From: Clostridium estertheticum
GTDB taxonomy: Bacteria > Bacillota > Clostridia > Clostridiales > Clostridiaceae
DNA: 64,000 nucleotides
Direction: 5' to 3'
Assembly (NCBI RefSeq): GCF_011065935.2
Contig: NZ_JAAMNH020000001.1
Span: 4,299,001-4,363,000 of the forward strand
Within the stretch, counting starts at the first letter, position 1. Each line of letters starts with the position of its first letter. Below, one piece after another: positions 51,533 through 60,978 of this stretch. Below the pieces are notes generated by a model. That model did not search any database. It was given only the letters and a program-made list of their open reading frames with translations, and had not been told where the DNA came from. The translations under genes and the position numbers were made by a program.

Positions 51533-52462
51533 ATGGTTAAATACATTTTAAAAAGAATCTTTTACGCAATAATCACAATTTTATGCATAGCAACTATAAC
51601 TTTTGCATTAATGAAAGCTCTACCCGGAGATCCCTTCCATAATGAAAAAATGAAACCTGAATTAAGACAAGCTTTATTGCAAAAATATGGATTGAATTTA
51701 CCAGTTTCCCAGCAATATTTAAAGTATATGAATAATTTGGTTCATGGGGATCTTGGACTTTCTTATAAATACGTTAATCGTCCAGTATCTGAAGTTATTA
51801 AAAATAGTTTTCCTAAGTCCTTTGCTTTAGGGTGGAGAGCCATGGCATACTCTTCTATTTTCGGAGTACTTTTTGGTGTAATAGCAGCCTTAAAACATCA
51901 GAAAGCGCCAGATTATATTATAATTTTTATTTCTATTATAGGAGTATCTGTTCCAAGTATTGTTATGGGACCACTACTCGCCTACTATTTTGGCGTGAAT
52001 TTAGGGTGGTTGCCAGTTACCGTAACCAGCAGTGAACTTTCTATGATTTTACCATCCTTTACTTTAGGCCTTGGTACTCTAGCCTTTGTAGCTAGATTAA
52101 TGCGTTCAACTACCCTTGAAGTACTGGGGCAAGATTACATACTGACTGGAAAATCGAAAGGATTATCCACTTCTAAAATTGTATGGAGCCATGTAATTCG
52201 AAATGCTATAATGCCAGTTATTTCAGTGCTTGGACCATCTTTTGCAGCTATTATAACAGGCTCTATTGTTATTGAAAATGTTTTTGCTGTTTCAGGACTT
52301 GGGGGATATTTTATATCCACCATCACAGACCAGGATTATTCTATGACTATGGGTATAACACTGTTCTATGCAGTGCTTATAATAGTATCTATTCTTTTAG
52401 TAGATATTGCATATGGATTAGTTGATCCAAGACTTAAAGTATCAAGTAAGGGGGGCGAATAG
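51533..52462 (+). CDS. oppB: Oligopeptide ABC transporter permease OppB
   Basis: 309 residues, six transmembrane helices, N-terminal ALPGDPF motif and EAA loop GKSKGLSTSKIVWSHVIRNAIMPVIS. AGGAGG precedes the ATG. Preceded by a 112-bp gap from oppA that can slow transcription, giving more binding protein than membrane parts. Confidence 0.94.
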   Translation: MVKYILKRIFYAIITILCIATITFALMKALPGDPFHNEKMKPELRQALLQKYGLNLPVSQQYLKYMNNLVHGDLGLSYKYVNRPVSEVIKNSFPKSFALGWRAMAYSSIFGVLFGVIAALKHQKAPDYIIIFISIIGVSVPSIVMGPLLAYYFGVNLGWLPVTVTSSELSMILPSFTLGLGTLAFVARLMRSTTLEVLGQDYILTGKSKGLSTSKIVWSHVIRNAIMPVISVLGPSFAAIITGSIVIENVFAVSGLGGYFISTITDQDYSMTMGITLFYAVLIIVSILLVDIAYGLVDPRLKVSSKGGE

Positions 52463-52466
52463 CTAA

Positions 52467-53750
52467 ATGGATAAAATTGAAAAGGAGCAATTTCAGCATG
52501 TCGGTAAAAATCTAGCAGCTGCTCAGAGTATAAAACGCCCAAGTATGTCATATTTACAAGATGCCTTCAGGAGATTAAAAAAGAGCAAGCCATCTATAAT
52601 ATCCTTTTGGATTTTAGTTGTATTGATTATTATGGCAATAGTTGGCCCAATGATTTCAAAATCACTTTATGGACATACTTATAGAACCCAAAACTTAAAG
52701 CTACAAGATCAAACCTTTATTCTTTCAAATCAGCGGAGTTTAAAGCTATCTTCTAATTCCGTATTTTCCTATGAAAAATATAAACCTAACCTCAGAAAAA
52801 CAAAATTAGAATTTAAAAATGTTAAATTGAAAAACCAAGCTGGAAAGCTAAGTTTTCATATTGGTGATAAATCTGAGGAATCCTATCAAGGGGATCAAAA
52901 GGAATATAAACTAGAGATAACAACAACTACATCAGATAATTGGGATTCAATTATAAAGAAATTAAATATTGAAGCGGAAAAAATTTTAAAAGAAGACCCA
53001 GATTTTAGAGGAGTCACTTTCAAAAAAAGTAATAACAATATAACTCTAGAAACAAAAGGCGAAAAAAAGTTCAACAGTAAATATTGGCTTGGAACTGATG
53101 ATCTTGGTAGAGATTTATTTACTAGGTTATGGGAAGGCTCAAGAGTTTCTTTCCTGATTGCGATAATATCAGTGTTGTTTACAGTGTTATTTGGTGTTGT
53201 TTATGGAGGAGTATCTGGGTACATAGGTGGAAGATCTGATACTATAATGATGAGAATTATTGAAATTCTCATGGTTATTCCAGATATGCTATATATTATG
53301 TTATTGTCTATTGTATTTCCCAGAGGAGTTGTAACCATTACCCTTGTTCTTGCATTTACAAGCTGGATGGGAACTGCCATATTGGTTCGTGGAGAAGTTT
53401 TGAGATTAAAACACAGTGAATATGTAATTGCATCACAAATTCTAGGTGCAGATTCAAAAAGAGTTATTTTTAAACATTTGATTCCAAATTGTATGGGGCC
53501 AATTATAGTTAACATGACTATGATGATTCCAAGGATGATTTTTGCAGAGGCATTTTTAAGTTTCATCGGTTTAGGCGTACCAGCACCATATGCGTCTCTC
53601 GGAGTTCTAGTTAATGATGGGGCAAAGATTTTTTATCAATACCCGCATTTACTTATAATACCATCGATCGTTTTATGTTTAATTATGCTTTCATTCAATA
53701 TACTTGGTGATGGACTAAGAGATTCACTTGACCCTAAACTTAGGAAATAG
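52467..53750 (+). CDS. oppC: Oligopeptide ABC transporter permease OppC with extra external domain
   Basis: 427 residues versus about 300 for typical OppC. A first transmembrane helix (residues about 45-65) is followed by about 130 polar residues with lysine-rich beta-type sequence before the GTDDLGRDLFTRLWEGSRVS motif that normally follows closely. The remaining permease part, including EAA loop ASQILGADSKRVIFKHLIPN, is intact. The insert should be extracytoplasmic. Confidence 0.92.
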   Translation: MDKIEKEQFQHVGKNLAAAQSIKRPSMSYLQDAFRRLKKSKPSIISFWILVVLIIMAIVGPMISKSLYGHTYRTQNLKLQDQTFILSNQRSLKLSSNSVFSYEKYKPNLRKTKLEFKNVKLKNQAGKLSFHIGDKSEESYQGDQKEYKLEITTTTSDNWDSIIKKLNIEAEKILKEDPDFRGVTFKKSNNNITLETKGEKKFNSKYWLGTDDLGRDLFTRLWEGSRVSFLIAIISVLFTVLFGVVYGGVSGYIGGRSDTIMMRIIEILMVIPDMLYIMLLSIVFPRGVVTITLVLAFTSWMGTAILVRGEVLRLKHSEYVIASQILGADSKRVIFKHLIPNCMGPIIVNMTMMIPRMIFAEAFLSFIGLGVPAPYASLGVLVNDGAKIFYQYPHLLIIPSIVLCLIMLSFNILGDGLRDSLDPKLRK

Positions 53751-53762
53751 GAGGTTAATGAC

Positions 53763-54815
53763 TTGAGAAAAAAGATATTAGAAGTGGAAAATTTGTATGT
53801 TTCTTTTGATACGTATGCAGGTGAGATTCAAGCAGTTCGTGGCGTTTCCTTTGAATTGTTTGAAGGAGAGACTTTAGCTATTGTTGGAGAATCTGGTTGT
53901 GGGAAATCTGTAACTGCGAAATCTATAATGAGACTTAACCCAGAGCCGCCTGCACGTTTTAAAAGTGGAAAAATTATTTTTAATGGTGAAGATATACTTG
54001 CTAAGTCTGAAAAGGAAATGAGAGAAATTAGAGGTAACCAAATTGGTATGATATTTCAGGACCCTATGACTTCTCTTAATCCTACAATGTCAATTGGAAA
54101 TCAGATAGTAGAAGGATTAAGGACGCATAATAGCACTCTTACAAATAAACAAGCCCATAAGGTAGCTCTTGATATGTTAAAGTTAGTTCAAATACCAAAT
54201 GCAGAAGAACGAATTAGCGAATTCCCACATCAGTTTTCTGGTGGAATGCGTCAACGTGCTATGATTGCAATTGCATTAGTGTGTAATCCTAAACTTCTTA
54301 TCGCTGATGAACCTACAACTGCGCTGGATGTAACAATTCAAGCGCAAATATTGGAATTAATGAAGGATTTACAGACAAAGATAAATACCTCTATTATAAT
54401 GATTACTCATGATTTGGGTGTAGTTGCTAATATTTCACAAAGAGTAGTAGTTATGTATGGTGGAAAAATCGTAGAGTATGCAACTACTAATGAGTTATAT
54501 TATAATCCAAAACATCCATATACTTGGGGACTTTTAAGTTCAGTACCAAGGGTTGATATTGTTAAAACTCAAAATAGATTATCGTCAATAGAAGGTACAC
54601 CACCAGATTTATTTGCGCCTCCCTCTGGATGCCCATTTGCAGATAGATGTGAATATTCAATGAAAATTTGTAGGGAAAAGATGCCACCTGATTTTATTAT
54701 TAGTGAGGGACATGGAGCAGCCTGTTGGTTAAACCATCCTGATGCTCCAAAAGTAAATGCACCTAGTCTTTTTACAGGAACAAAGGAATCTACTGAAAAG
54801 AGAGGTGAAATTTAA
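53763..54815 (+). CDS. oppD: Oligopeptide ABC transporter ATPase OppD
   Basis: 350 residues. Walker A GESGCGKSV, signature FSGGMRQRAM, Walker B LLIADEPTTALD, and the OppD-type C-terminal zinc/iron cysteine region CPFADRCEYSMKIC. Starts with TTG after AGGAGG. Its C-terminal region precedes oppF, which starts just after the stop codon. Confidence 0.95.
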   Translation: MRKKILEVENLYVSFDTYAGEIQAVRGVSFELFEGETLAIVGESGCGKSVTAKSIMRLNPEPPARFKSGKIIFNGEDILAKSEKEMREIRGNQIGMIFQDPMTSLNPTMSIGNQIVEGLRTHNSTLTNKQAHKVALDMLKLVQIPNAEERISEFPHQFSGGMRQRAMIAIALVCNPKLLIADEPTTALDVTIQAQILELMKDLQTKINTSIIMITHDLGVVANISQRVVVMYGGKIVEYATTNELYYNPKHPYTWGLLSSVPRVDIVKTQNRLSSIEGTPPDLFAPPSGCPFADRCEYSMKICREKMPPDFIISEGHGAACWLNHPDAPKVNAPSLFTGTKESTEKRGEI

Positions 54816-54816
54816 A

Positions 54817-55797
54817 ATGGTTGAAATAGATAAAAAAGAAATACTTCTTAGCGTAAAAAATTTAAAAAAATATTTTCTTGTAGAAAAAAATCAATATTTA
54901 AAAGCTGTTGATGATGTAAGTTTTGATATTTATAAAGGTGAAACACTAGGTCTCGTAGGAGAATCAGGTTGTGGTAAATCTACCTGCGGGCGAACTATTT
55001 TAAGAATTTATAACCCTACAGCAGGTACTGTTGAGTTTGATGGTAAATCTGTTCATAGCCTAAAAGGAAAAAATTTAAAGGAATATAATAGAAAAGCACA
55101 AATGATTTTCCAAGATCCATATGCTTCTTTAAATCCTAGAATGCTTGTATCTAATATTATTGCAGAAGGTATTGATATTCATAATCTTAGCCAAGGAGAA
55201 CAGCGAAAGAAAAGAATTGATGAGCTTTTAGAATTGGTTGGTTTAAATAGCGAGCATGCAAATAGATTTCCACATGAATTTAGTGGTGGGCAGAGGCAGA
55301 GAATAGGAATAGCTCGTGCTCTTGCAGTAGATCCTGATTTTATCGTATGTGATGAACCTATATCAGCATTAGATGTTTCTGTTCAAGCTCAAGTAGTAAA
55401 TTTACTTCAGGAATTACAAACAAAATATGGTTTAACATTCTTGTTTATTGCACATGATCTTTCAATGGTTAAATATATTTCAGACAGAGTTGCAGTAATG
55501 TATCTTGGTTCCATAGCAGAACTTGCCAAAAGTGATGAATTATACAGAAAGCCACTTCATCCTTATACGGAGGCGTTGCTTTCATCAATTCCACTACCTG
55601 ATCCAATTGTTGAAAAGACTAGACAAAGAATAGTGCTTGAAGGTGATGTTCCTAGTCCTATAAACCCTCCTATTGGATGTAAGTTTGTTGATAGGTGTAA
55701 TAGAGCTATGGATATTTGTCGCGATAATAGACCTAAGATGGTAGAGATAGAACCAGAACACTTTGTTGCATGTCATTTATATGATAAAAAACTCTAA
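54817..55797 (+). CDS. oppF: Oligopeptide ABC transporter ATPase OppF
   Basis: 326 residues. Walker A GESGCGKSTCGRT, signature FSGGQRQRIGIA, Walker B FIVCDEPISALD, cysteine pattern CKFVDRCNRAMDIC. ATG 54817 with AGAGGTGAA upstream, one base after the oppD stop. The partner of OppD in ATP hydrolysis. Closed by a strong hairpin. Confidence 0.95.
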   Translation: MVEIDKKEILLSVKNLKKYFLVEKNQYLKAVDDVSFDIYKGETLGLVGESGCGKSTCGRTILRIYNPTAGTVEFDGKSVHSLKGKNLKEYNRKAQMIFQDPYASLNPRMLVSNIIAEGIDIHNLSQGEQRKKRIDELLELVGLNSEHANRFPHEFSGGQRQRIGIARALAVDPDFIVCDEPISALDVSVQAQVVNLLQELQTKYGLTFLFIAHDLSMVKYISDRVAVMYLGSIAELAKSDELYRKPLHPYTEALLSSIPLPDPIVEKTRQRIVLEGDVPSPINPPIGCKFVDRCNRAMDICRDNRPKMVEIEPEHFVACHLYDKKL

Positions 55798-55827
55798 TCT
55801 TAGAACTAATTCCTACAAATTATAAAT

Positions 55828-55874
55828 GAGCACTATGAAAACCTATTGAATTTTAATAAGTTTTCATAGTGCTC
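55828..55874 (+). terminator. Terminator of the opp operon
   Basis: GAGCACTATGAAAAC and GTTTTCATAGTGCTC, perfect stem, followed by TATTATATTTT. Confidence 0.85.
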
Positions 55875-56042
55875 TATTATATTTTGTAATTTGAAAAATT
55901 CCGTATACATTTTATCTTTGATATAACTCCTTTTTTATATACTACATTATAAAAATATAATATAATAAAGTTATAGTAGTATTTGATACCTAGCTAACGA
56001 TTATATAATCTAATAACAGAAACAAGCAAGGAGGCTTTCATA

Positions 56043-57299
56043 TTGAAACGTAGCTTCAAACTATTTATACTTTTACTTTTTACCTGTATTTTCATAGCTT
56101 CTGTCACTACAACTTTTTTCTCTGATAAATATACATTTTTATCCACAAACGATAATAAGTTACCTTCTGTTATTCCCACACCTCATATAATACCTGGTTT
56201 CAAACTTGGTGATGAATTATTATTCACAAAACATAATGAGTTGATTAAGGGCAAAAAAATTGGCCTTGTTACAAATCAAACTGGAGTAAATAGCACAGGT
56301 AAAAATATAATCACACTATTTTCCAACTATAAATCTGCAAGCTTAGTAGCCTTATATAGTCCTGAACATGGTCTTAATGGACAAGCTAAGGCTGGTGACT
56401 ATGTAAAATCATATATTCACCAAAGCCTAAATATTCCCGTCTATAGCCTCTATGGAGATACAAGAAAGCCTACTAAAGAAATGCTCTCAAACATAGATGT
56501 ACTTATTTTTGATATTCAAGATATTGGCGCACGTTCTTATACTTTTATATCCACATTAAACTACTGCATGTTAGCTGCTGCGGAGTATAATAAACCTATT
56601 GTTGTTTTAGATAGACCTAATCCATTAGGTGGTAAAATTATAGATGGTCCCATACTTGAGGATAAATATAAGACTTTTGTTGGAGTAGATAATTTGCCAA
56701 TATGTCATGGAATGACAGTAGGCGAGTTAGCCAATTTTTTCAATCGTAAAATAAATGCTGACCTCACTGTTGTTCCTATGGAAGGCTATGGCAGAGATAT
56801 GATTTTTCAAGATACGAAATTAAAATGGATTAAGAGTTCTCCGCGCATGCCAGATATTGATTCAGTTTTTAGCTATGCTGCTACGGGTATTGGAGAAGGT
56901 ACTTCTATAGTCCAACAGGACTTCTTTAAATGGATAGGTGGCACTGGTATTAACTCAGATAAATATGCCAAACTATTAAATGACGCTAACTTGCCAGGAG
57001 TAAAATTTATCTCTGAGAATAAAGTTGATTCTGGCGGTGTAAAACTTGAAATAACTGATTATCATAAATTTAACCCAGCTAAAACAGGCATATACGTTCT
57101 TGCATATGCTCACTCATTAAATAATTTCAAAATACCTAAAAGCGGTAAAACCATTGTAATGTTTGATAAAATCATGGGCACGGATAAAATTGGAACCTAT
57201 TTAGAAAAGGGATATACACCGCAGCAAATAGAATCCACTTATCAAACTGCTTTAGAGAACTTTAAAAAAGAAAGACAAAAGTATTTAATTTATGAATAA
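56043..57299 (+). CDS. NamZ-like exo-beta-N-acetylmuramidase (DUF1343 family)
   Basis: 418 residues with an N-terminal signal anchor (LFILLLFTCIFIASVTTTFF). Family blocks: GKKIGLVTNQTGV, LYSPEHGLNGQ, DVLIFDIQDIGARSYTFIST and DRPNPLGGKIIDGP. NamZ cleaves MurNAc from the ends of peptidoglycan fragments, so this is probably a cell-wall recycling or turnover enzyme. Starts with TTG after AAGGAGG. No muropeptide recycling cluster is adjacent. Confidence 0.88.
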   Translation: MKRSFKLFILLLFTCIFIASVTTTFFSDKYTFLSTNDNKLPSVIPTPHIIPGFKLGDELLFTKHNELIKGKKIGLVTNQTGVNSTGKNIITLFSNYKSASLVALYSPEHGLNGQAKAGDYVKSYIHQSLNIPVYSLYGDTRKPTKEMLSNIDVLIFDIQDIGARSYTFISTLNYCMLAAAEYNKPIVVLDRPNPLGGKIIDGPILEDKYKTFVGVDNLPICHGMTVGELANFFNRKINADLTVVPMEGYGRDMIFQDTKLKWIKSSPRMPDIDSVFSYAATGIGEGTSIVQQDFFKWIGGTGINSDKYAKLLNDANLPGVKFISENKVDSGGVKLEITDYHKFNPAKTGIYVLAYAHSLNNFKIPKSGKTIVMFDKIMGTDKIGTYLEKGYTPQQIESTYQTALENFKKERQKYLIYE

Positions 57300-57625
57300 A
57301 AATCTAAATCAGAAGTAATAGCTTTTTTTCTTAGGTTATACTATAACGAAAAGTACATATTGCTGGAATGCTAGTGCTTCGCTAAGTTAATTCTAAAATT
57401 TAGAATTAACTATTCCCCTTTATCATTCTTTCTCATATAATATTTTACACACTTTTAATGTTATTAGGCTTATTTTTCTAAGCGGAAGCCTACTAATACA
57501 GCCTTCTACAAATTGCATAAATGAAAAGCATATGTTATAATTACATAAATTTTATAGTATATAAATGTTTTATGCCACAATTGTTTGATATATTTGCAAT
57601 ACTGCAATAATTTATGGGGGTACTT
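57300..57625. other. Intergenic region, palindrome only
   Basis: About 325 bp. AGTTAATTCTAAAATTTAGAATTAACT at 57385-57411 is a 27-bp near-perfect palindrome, the rest looks featureless. No gene was seen. Confidence 0.6.
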
Positions 57626-58210
57626 ATGGAAATTAATCTTAAGGATAATTTAAGAAAAAATATGCTTCATCAAAGAAAAAACATGAAGATGGAGAATGTA
57701 AGTGTTTTTAGTAATAGAATCATAGAAACAATTATGAAATTACAAGAATTTATAAATTGTAAAAATATTATGTTATACTTAAGTTTCGATAATGAAGTAA
57801 ATACATATACCCTTGCTAAGTGGTGTTTAGATAATGGCAAAAAAGTAATCGTACCCTATTGTATAAAAGAGACGCGAGAAATTATACCTTTTGAAATAAA
57901 TAATCTAACAAATGATCTTACTAAATCTTCTTTTGGTATTATGGAACCAAAACATAATTTACTGAAAAAAGCTGATATTGAGGATATAGATTTAATCATA
58001 GTTCCTGGTGTAGCATTTGATGAACATTGCAATAGACTAGGCTTTGGTGCAGGGTATTATGATAGGTTTTTACCTAAAAGAGAAAAAAACACTTCTATTA
58101 TAGGTATATCCTATGACTATCAAGTAATTAACAAAATCCCCACAGATGTTTATGATGTGCCTCTAGATCTCATAATCACTGAAAAAAGAATAATATCTAG
58201 ATTATACTAG
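57626..58210 (+). CDS. 5-formyltetrahydrofolate cyclo-ligase
   Basis: 194 residues. The ATP-dependent ligase makes 5,10-methenyl-THF from folinic acid. Features: LRKNMLHQRKNMK at the N-terminus, LYLSFDNEVNTYTLAKW, and the nucleotide loop VPGVAFDEHCNRLGFGAGYYDRFL. GGGGG before ATG 57626 decides the start over 57614. Followed closely by the HAD gene, probably an operon. Confidence 0.93.
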   Translation: MEINLKDNLRKNMLHQRKNMKMENVSVFSNRIIETIMKLQEFINCKNIMLYLSFDNEVNTYTLAKWCLDNGKKVIVPYCIKETREIIPFEINNLTNDLTKSSFGIMEPKHNLLKKADIEDIDLIIVPGVAFDEHCNRLGFGAGYYDRFLPKREKNTSIIGISYDYQVINKIPTDVYDVPLDLIITEKRIISRLY

Positions 58211-58227
58211 TATTGGAGGTGACCCCT

Positions 58228-58956
58228 TTGGAAAAAAGAATAGCTGCTTTCTTTGATATTGATGGTACTCTCTATAGGGAAGGTTTAATTACAGAAGTAT
58301 TTAAAAAATTAATCAAAAGCGAACTAATAGAAAATGATAGATGGTACAAAGAAGTAAAACCCTTTTATGTTAAATGGGATAAGCGAATAGGAAATTATGA
58401 CAATTATTTGCTTAAGATGGCTGATATTTATAGTGAAGCCATAATTGGACTTCATAGAACTCAAATTGAATTTATTGCGAGCCAAATTATCAAGCAAAAG
58501 GGAGATAGAGTTTATACCTACACCCGTGATAGAATTAAATGGCATAAAGACCAAGGTCATATAATTATTACTATATCAGGTAGCCCCATTGAACTTGTAC
58601 GCGAAATGTCTATAAAATACGGTTTTGATGATTATATAGGAACAAAGTATATATTGAATGAAAATGATATTTACACTGGTGACATTATACCCATGTGGGA
58701 TAGTGCTAGTAAACAAACTGCCATAGAAAACTTTGTTAGTAGATATAATATTGATTTGGACCAAAGTTATGCTTATGGAGATACGTCTGGGGATTACACT
58801 ATGTTAAAGTCAATTAGTAACCCCACAGCAATAAACCCTACTAAAGAACTGCTACTAATGATTTTAGGGGATGATGAATTAAAAGAAAAAATTAATATAA
58901 TGCTAGAAAGAAAAGATGTGGTATATAAGCTACGCCCAGAACACATCGAAATATAA
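58228..58956 (+). CDS. HAD-IB family phosphatase
   Basis: 242 residues. Motif I FFDIDGTLY, motif II TISGSP, motif III K around residue 158 (SASKQ), motif IV YGDTSGDYTML. These are SerB-like phosphatases acting on phosphoserine or lipid phosphates. GGAGGTGA six bases upstream favours the TTG at 58228; the frame extends upstream without a site. Cotranscribed with the cyclo-ligase gene. Confidence 0.9.
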   Translation: MEKRIAAFFDIDGTLYREGLITEVFKKLIKSELIENDRWYKEVKPFYVKWDKRIGNYDNYLLKMADIYSEAIIGLHRTQIEFIASQIIKQKGDRVYTYTRDRIKWHKDQGHIIITISGSPIELVREMSIKYGFDDYIGTKYILNENDIYTGDIIPMWDSASKQTAIENFVSRYNIDLDQSYAYGDTSGDYTMLKSISNPTAINPTKELLLMILGDDELKEKINIMLERKDVVYKLRPEHIEI

Positions 58957-59003
58957 TATTTTTACTTATTATTCTTTTTTCTACCAAATAACCTTTGATT
59001 TGC

Positions 59004-59045
59004 AAAAAAAACTACTATATAATATTATTATATAGTAGTTTTTTT
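59004..59045 (+). terminator. Terminator after the HAD gene
   Basis: AAAAAAACTACTATATAAT and its complement, with T7 tail. Strong and bidirectional in principle. Confidence 0.88.
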
Positions 59046-59094
59046 ATCATAATTGTCATAATATAGTATATTTTGTTTTGAAAGGAGTTCTCAA

Positions 59095-60171
59095 ATGCTT
59101 TCGGATTTATTTGTTAATGCTACAATACTAATTTCCTTTATTTTTTTAAGTAGTCAGATATTTAAAAGAAATTTTCTTAACTTATCAGTGTCCTATAAAA
59201 ATAAATTTTTATTCGGATTGACACAAGGTATACTAGGAGTTATCTTAATGTTATTTACTATTCAAGTTACCCCTAACGTTATTATGGATTTTCGTCATAT
59301 TGCAATACTCCTCGCCGCTCTTTATGGTGGTGGATTTGCTTCAATTATTACTGGAATCACCATTGCTATATTTAGAATAATCTATTTTGGTGTAAGTACT
59401 CCTGCAATTATAGCATCTATCAACATGTTTAATATGGCTATTGCATGTGCACTGCTATCAAAATTAAAACTAAATCAATTTAAAAAATGGGTCTATATGA
59501 ACTTTGTGAGCTCGTTAATTATTACCAGTTCGTTTTTATTAATTATTAAAAATGTAATATTACTTCGTCAGACCCTTGTTTACTTTTGGCTTGGCTCTTT
59601 TATTATTGGAATTCTAGCCTACTATATATCCAATTACATGAATACTTCAATTAATTTACTTAATAGATTAGAACAGGAATCAACTATAGATTTTCTTACT
59701 GGTCTAAATAACGTTAGACAATTTGATAATTCACTAAACGAATCTTTTGTGAATGTTAAAAATAAAAATGAGCGTTTGTCTATTTTAATCATCGACATAG
59801 ATTTTTTTAAAAAGGTAAATGATACTTATGGTCATTTAGCCGGTGATTCTGTATTACAGCAATTAGGAATTATATTTTCTACCTTTTGTAGAAGTTTTGA
59901 TATTGTATCTAGAATTGGTGGCGAAGAATTTTCTGTTATATTACCTGATTGTCCAAGCCTTCAAGCCATAGAAGTCGCAGAACGATTAAGAGTAGCTGTA
60001 GAAACCCATAAATTTATTATATCTGATGAAATTAAAATTAATATTTCTGTTTCTATAGGTGCTGCTACTTACCCTGACAATGTATTCGATTTGGAAGATC
60101 TTATTAGAGAGGCCGATAATGCATTATATTCTGCTAAACATTCGGGGAGAAATAAAGTATGTCAGCCCTAA
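59095..60171 (+). CDS. Membrane diguanylate cyclase (GGDEF)
   Basis: 358 residues: N-terminal five-helix sensor region of the 5TMR-LYT type (QVTPNVIMDFRHIAILLAALYGGGFASIITGITIA), then a GGDEF domain at about 195-355. The active-site loop reads RIGGEEFSVIL, with substrate-binding DFFKKVNDTYGHLAGDSVL, so it should be catalytically active in making c-di-GMP. No EAL partner is in the window and the signal sensed is unknown. Confidence 0.93.
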   Translation: MLSDLFVNATILISFIFLSSQIFKRNFLNLSVSYKNKFLFGLTQGILGVILMLFTIQVTPNVIMDFRHIAILLAALYGGGFASIITGITIAIFRIIYFGVSTPAIIASINMFNMAIACALLSKLKLNQFKKWVYMNFVSSLIITSSFLLIIKNVILLRQTLVYFWLGSFIIGILAYYISNYMNTSINLLNRLEQESTIDFLTGLNNVRQFDNSLNESFVNVKNKNERLSILIIDIDFFKKVNDTYGHLAGDSVLQQLGIIFSTFCRSFDIVSRIGGEEFSVILPDCPSLQAIEVAERLRVAVETHKFIISDEIKINISVSIGAATYPDNVFDLEDLIREADNALYSAKHSGRNKVCQP

Positions 60172-60194
60172 GATTTTTGCTTTAAATTAAAAAT

Positions 60195-60238
60195 GAATCA
60201 GAATAGAAGTAAAAGCTTCTATTCTGATTCCTTTTTAT
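60195..60238 (+). terminator. Terminator of the diguanylate cyclase gene
   Basis: GAATCAGAATAGAAG and CTTCTATTCTGATTC pair around TAAAAG, followed by CTTTTTATT. The stem includes the stop codon of the leftward gene at 60219. Confidence 0.85.
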
Positions 60239-60539
60239 TAGAAAATTTTTTTCTAGATATCATTGAATAAATAATCGATATTGAAACCACACATACAGAT
60301 GATATAAATATTATATTCATCTTAAAGGCTGGTAACCATAGCCCAAGGAAAGTCCCAAATAACATTATCCCACCCATAGAAATTAAAGCAAGCTTATTTA
60401 GTTTTATATACTCAGCTTTATTAGCACCCTTATATTCCTTTCGATATTGGTTATCAAAATTCAAGCCAGCTATAATACTCACCACACCTGTCACAATAAA
60501 TACAATAGATATGATAGTAAACATACTTTCCATCCCCAT
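60219..60539 (-). CDS. Small membrane protein, paralogue of the next gene
   Basis: 106 residues, about three hydrophobic segments, with a conserved NKAEYIKLNKLALISMGGIMLFGTFLG stretch. Possibly a DUF3784-like family, but I cannot confirm it. Start at 60539 has a GAGG-like site. Its C-terminus contains the terminator stem. It has a clear paralogue at 60644. Confidence 0.7.
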   Translation of the reverse strand: MGMESMFTIISIVFIVTGVVSIIAGLNFDNQYRKEYKGANKAEYIKLNKLALISMGGIMLFGTFLGLWLPAFKMNIIFISSVCVVSISIIYSMISRKKFSNKKESE

Positions 60540-60643
60540 TTAAAATCATCCTCTCATGATTATTAATTATTACTATATTAAGGATATTATATCATATATA
60601 TACATAAAAGTGAAATCAACTCAATAGCAATCATTAAATTCAA

Positions 60644-60949
60644 TTATTTTTTCTTTGAGAATTTTTTCTTAGATATTACTGAATAACTAATCCATATTAT
60701 TAATAAACTTCCCATTGTTATATTTGTTATTATATCTTTAAATGATGGTATACCTTGTCCGAGGAAAGTTCCAAATAAAATCATCCCTCCCATTGAAATT
60801 AAAACAAGCTTATTTAATTGTATATATTCTGCTTTGTTTTCACCTCTAAAATTTTGACCTTGCTTTTTCTCAAAATTCAAGCCAGAAACAATAGCAGCGG
60901 CCCCCATCATAATAAATATAATAGTAAAAATACTATCACCAAATCCCAT
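60644..60949 (-). CDS. Small membrane protein, paralogue of the previous gene
   Basis: 101 residues with three hydrophobic segments; shares NKAEYIQLNKLVLISMGGMILFGTFLGQG with its neighbour. ATG 60949 is chosen because GGGGG lies upstream, rather than TTG 60955. The pair reflects a tandem duplication. Function unknown. Confidence 0.7.
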   Translation of the reverse strand: MGFGDSIFTIIFIMMGAAAIVSGLNFEKKQGQNFRGENKAEYIQLNKLVLISMGGMILFGTFLGQGIPSFKDIITNITMGSLLIIWISYSVISKKKFSKKK

Positions 60950-60978
60950 TTTCAATACCCCCTTATACTACGTAATAA

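Noticed and set aside
57385..57411. 27-bp palindrome as an operator for the cyclo-ligase gene
   Set aside because: It is over 200 bases from the start codon and composed only of A/T-rich symmetric sequence; no regulator can be named.
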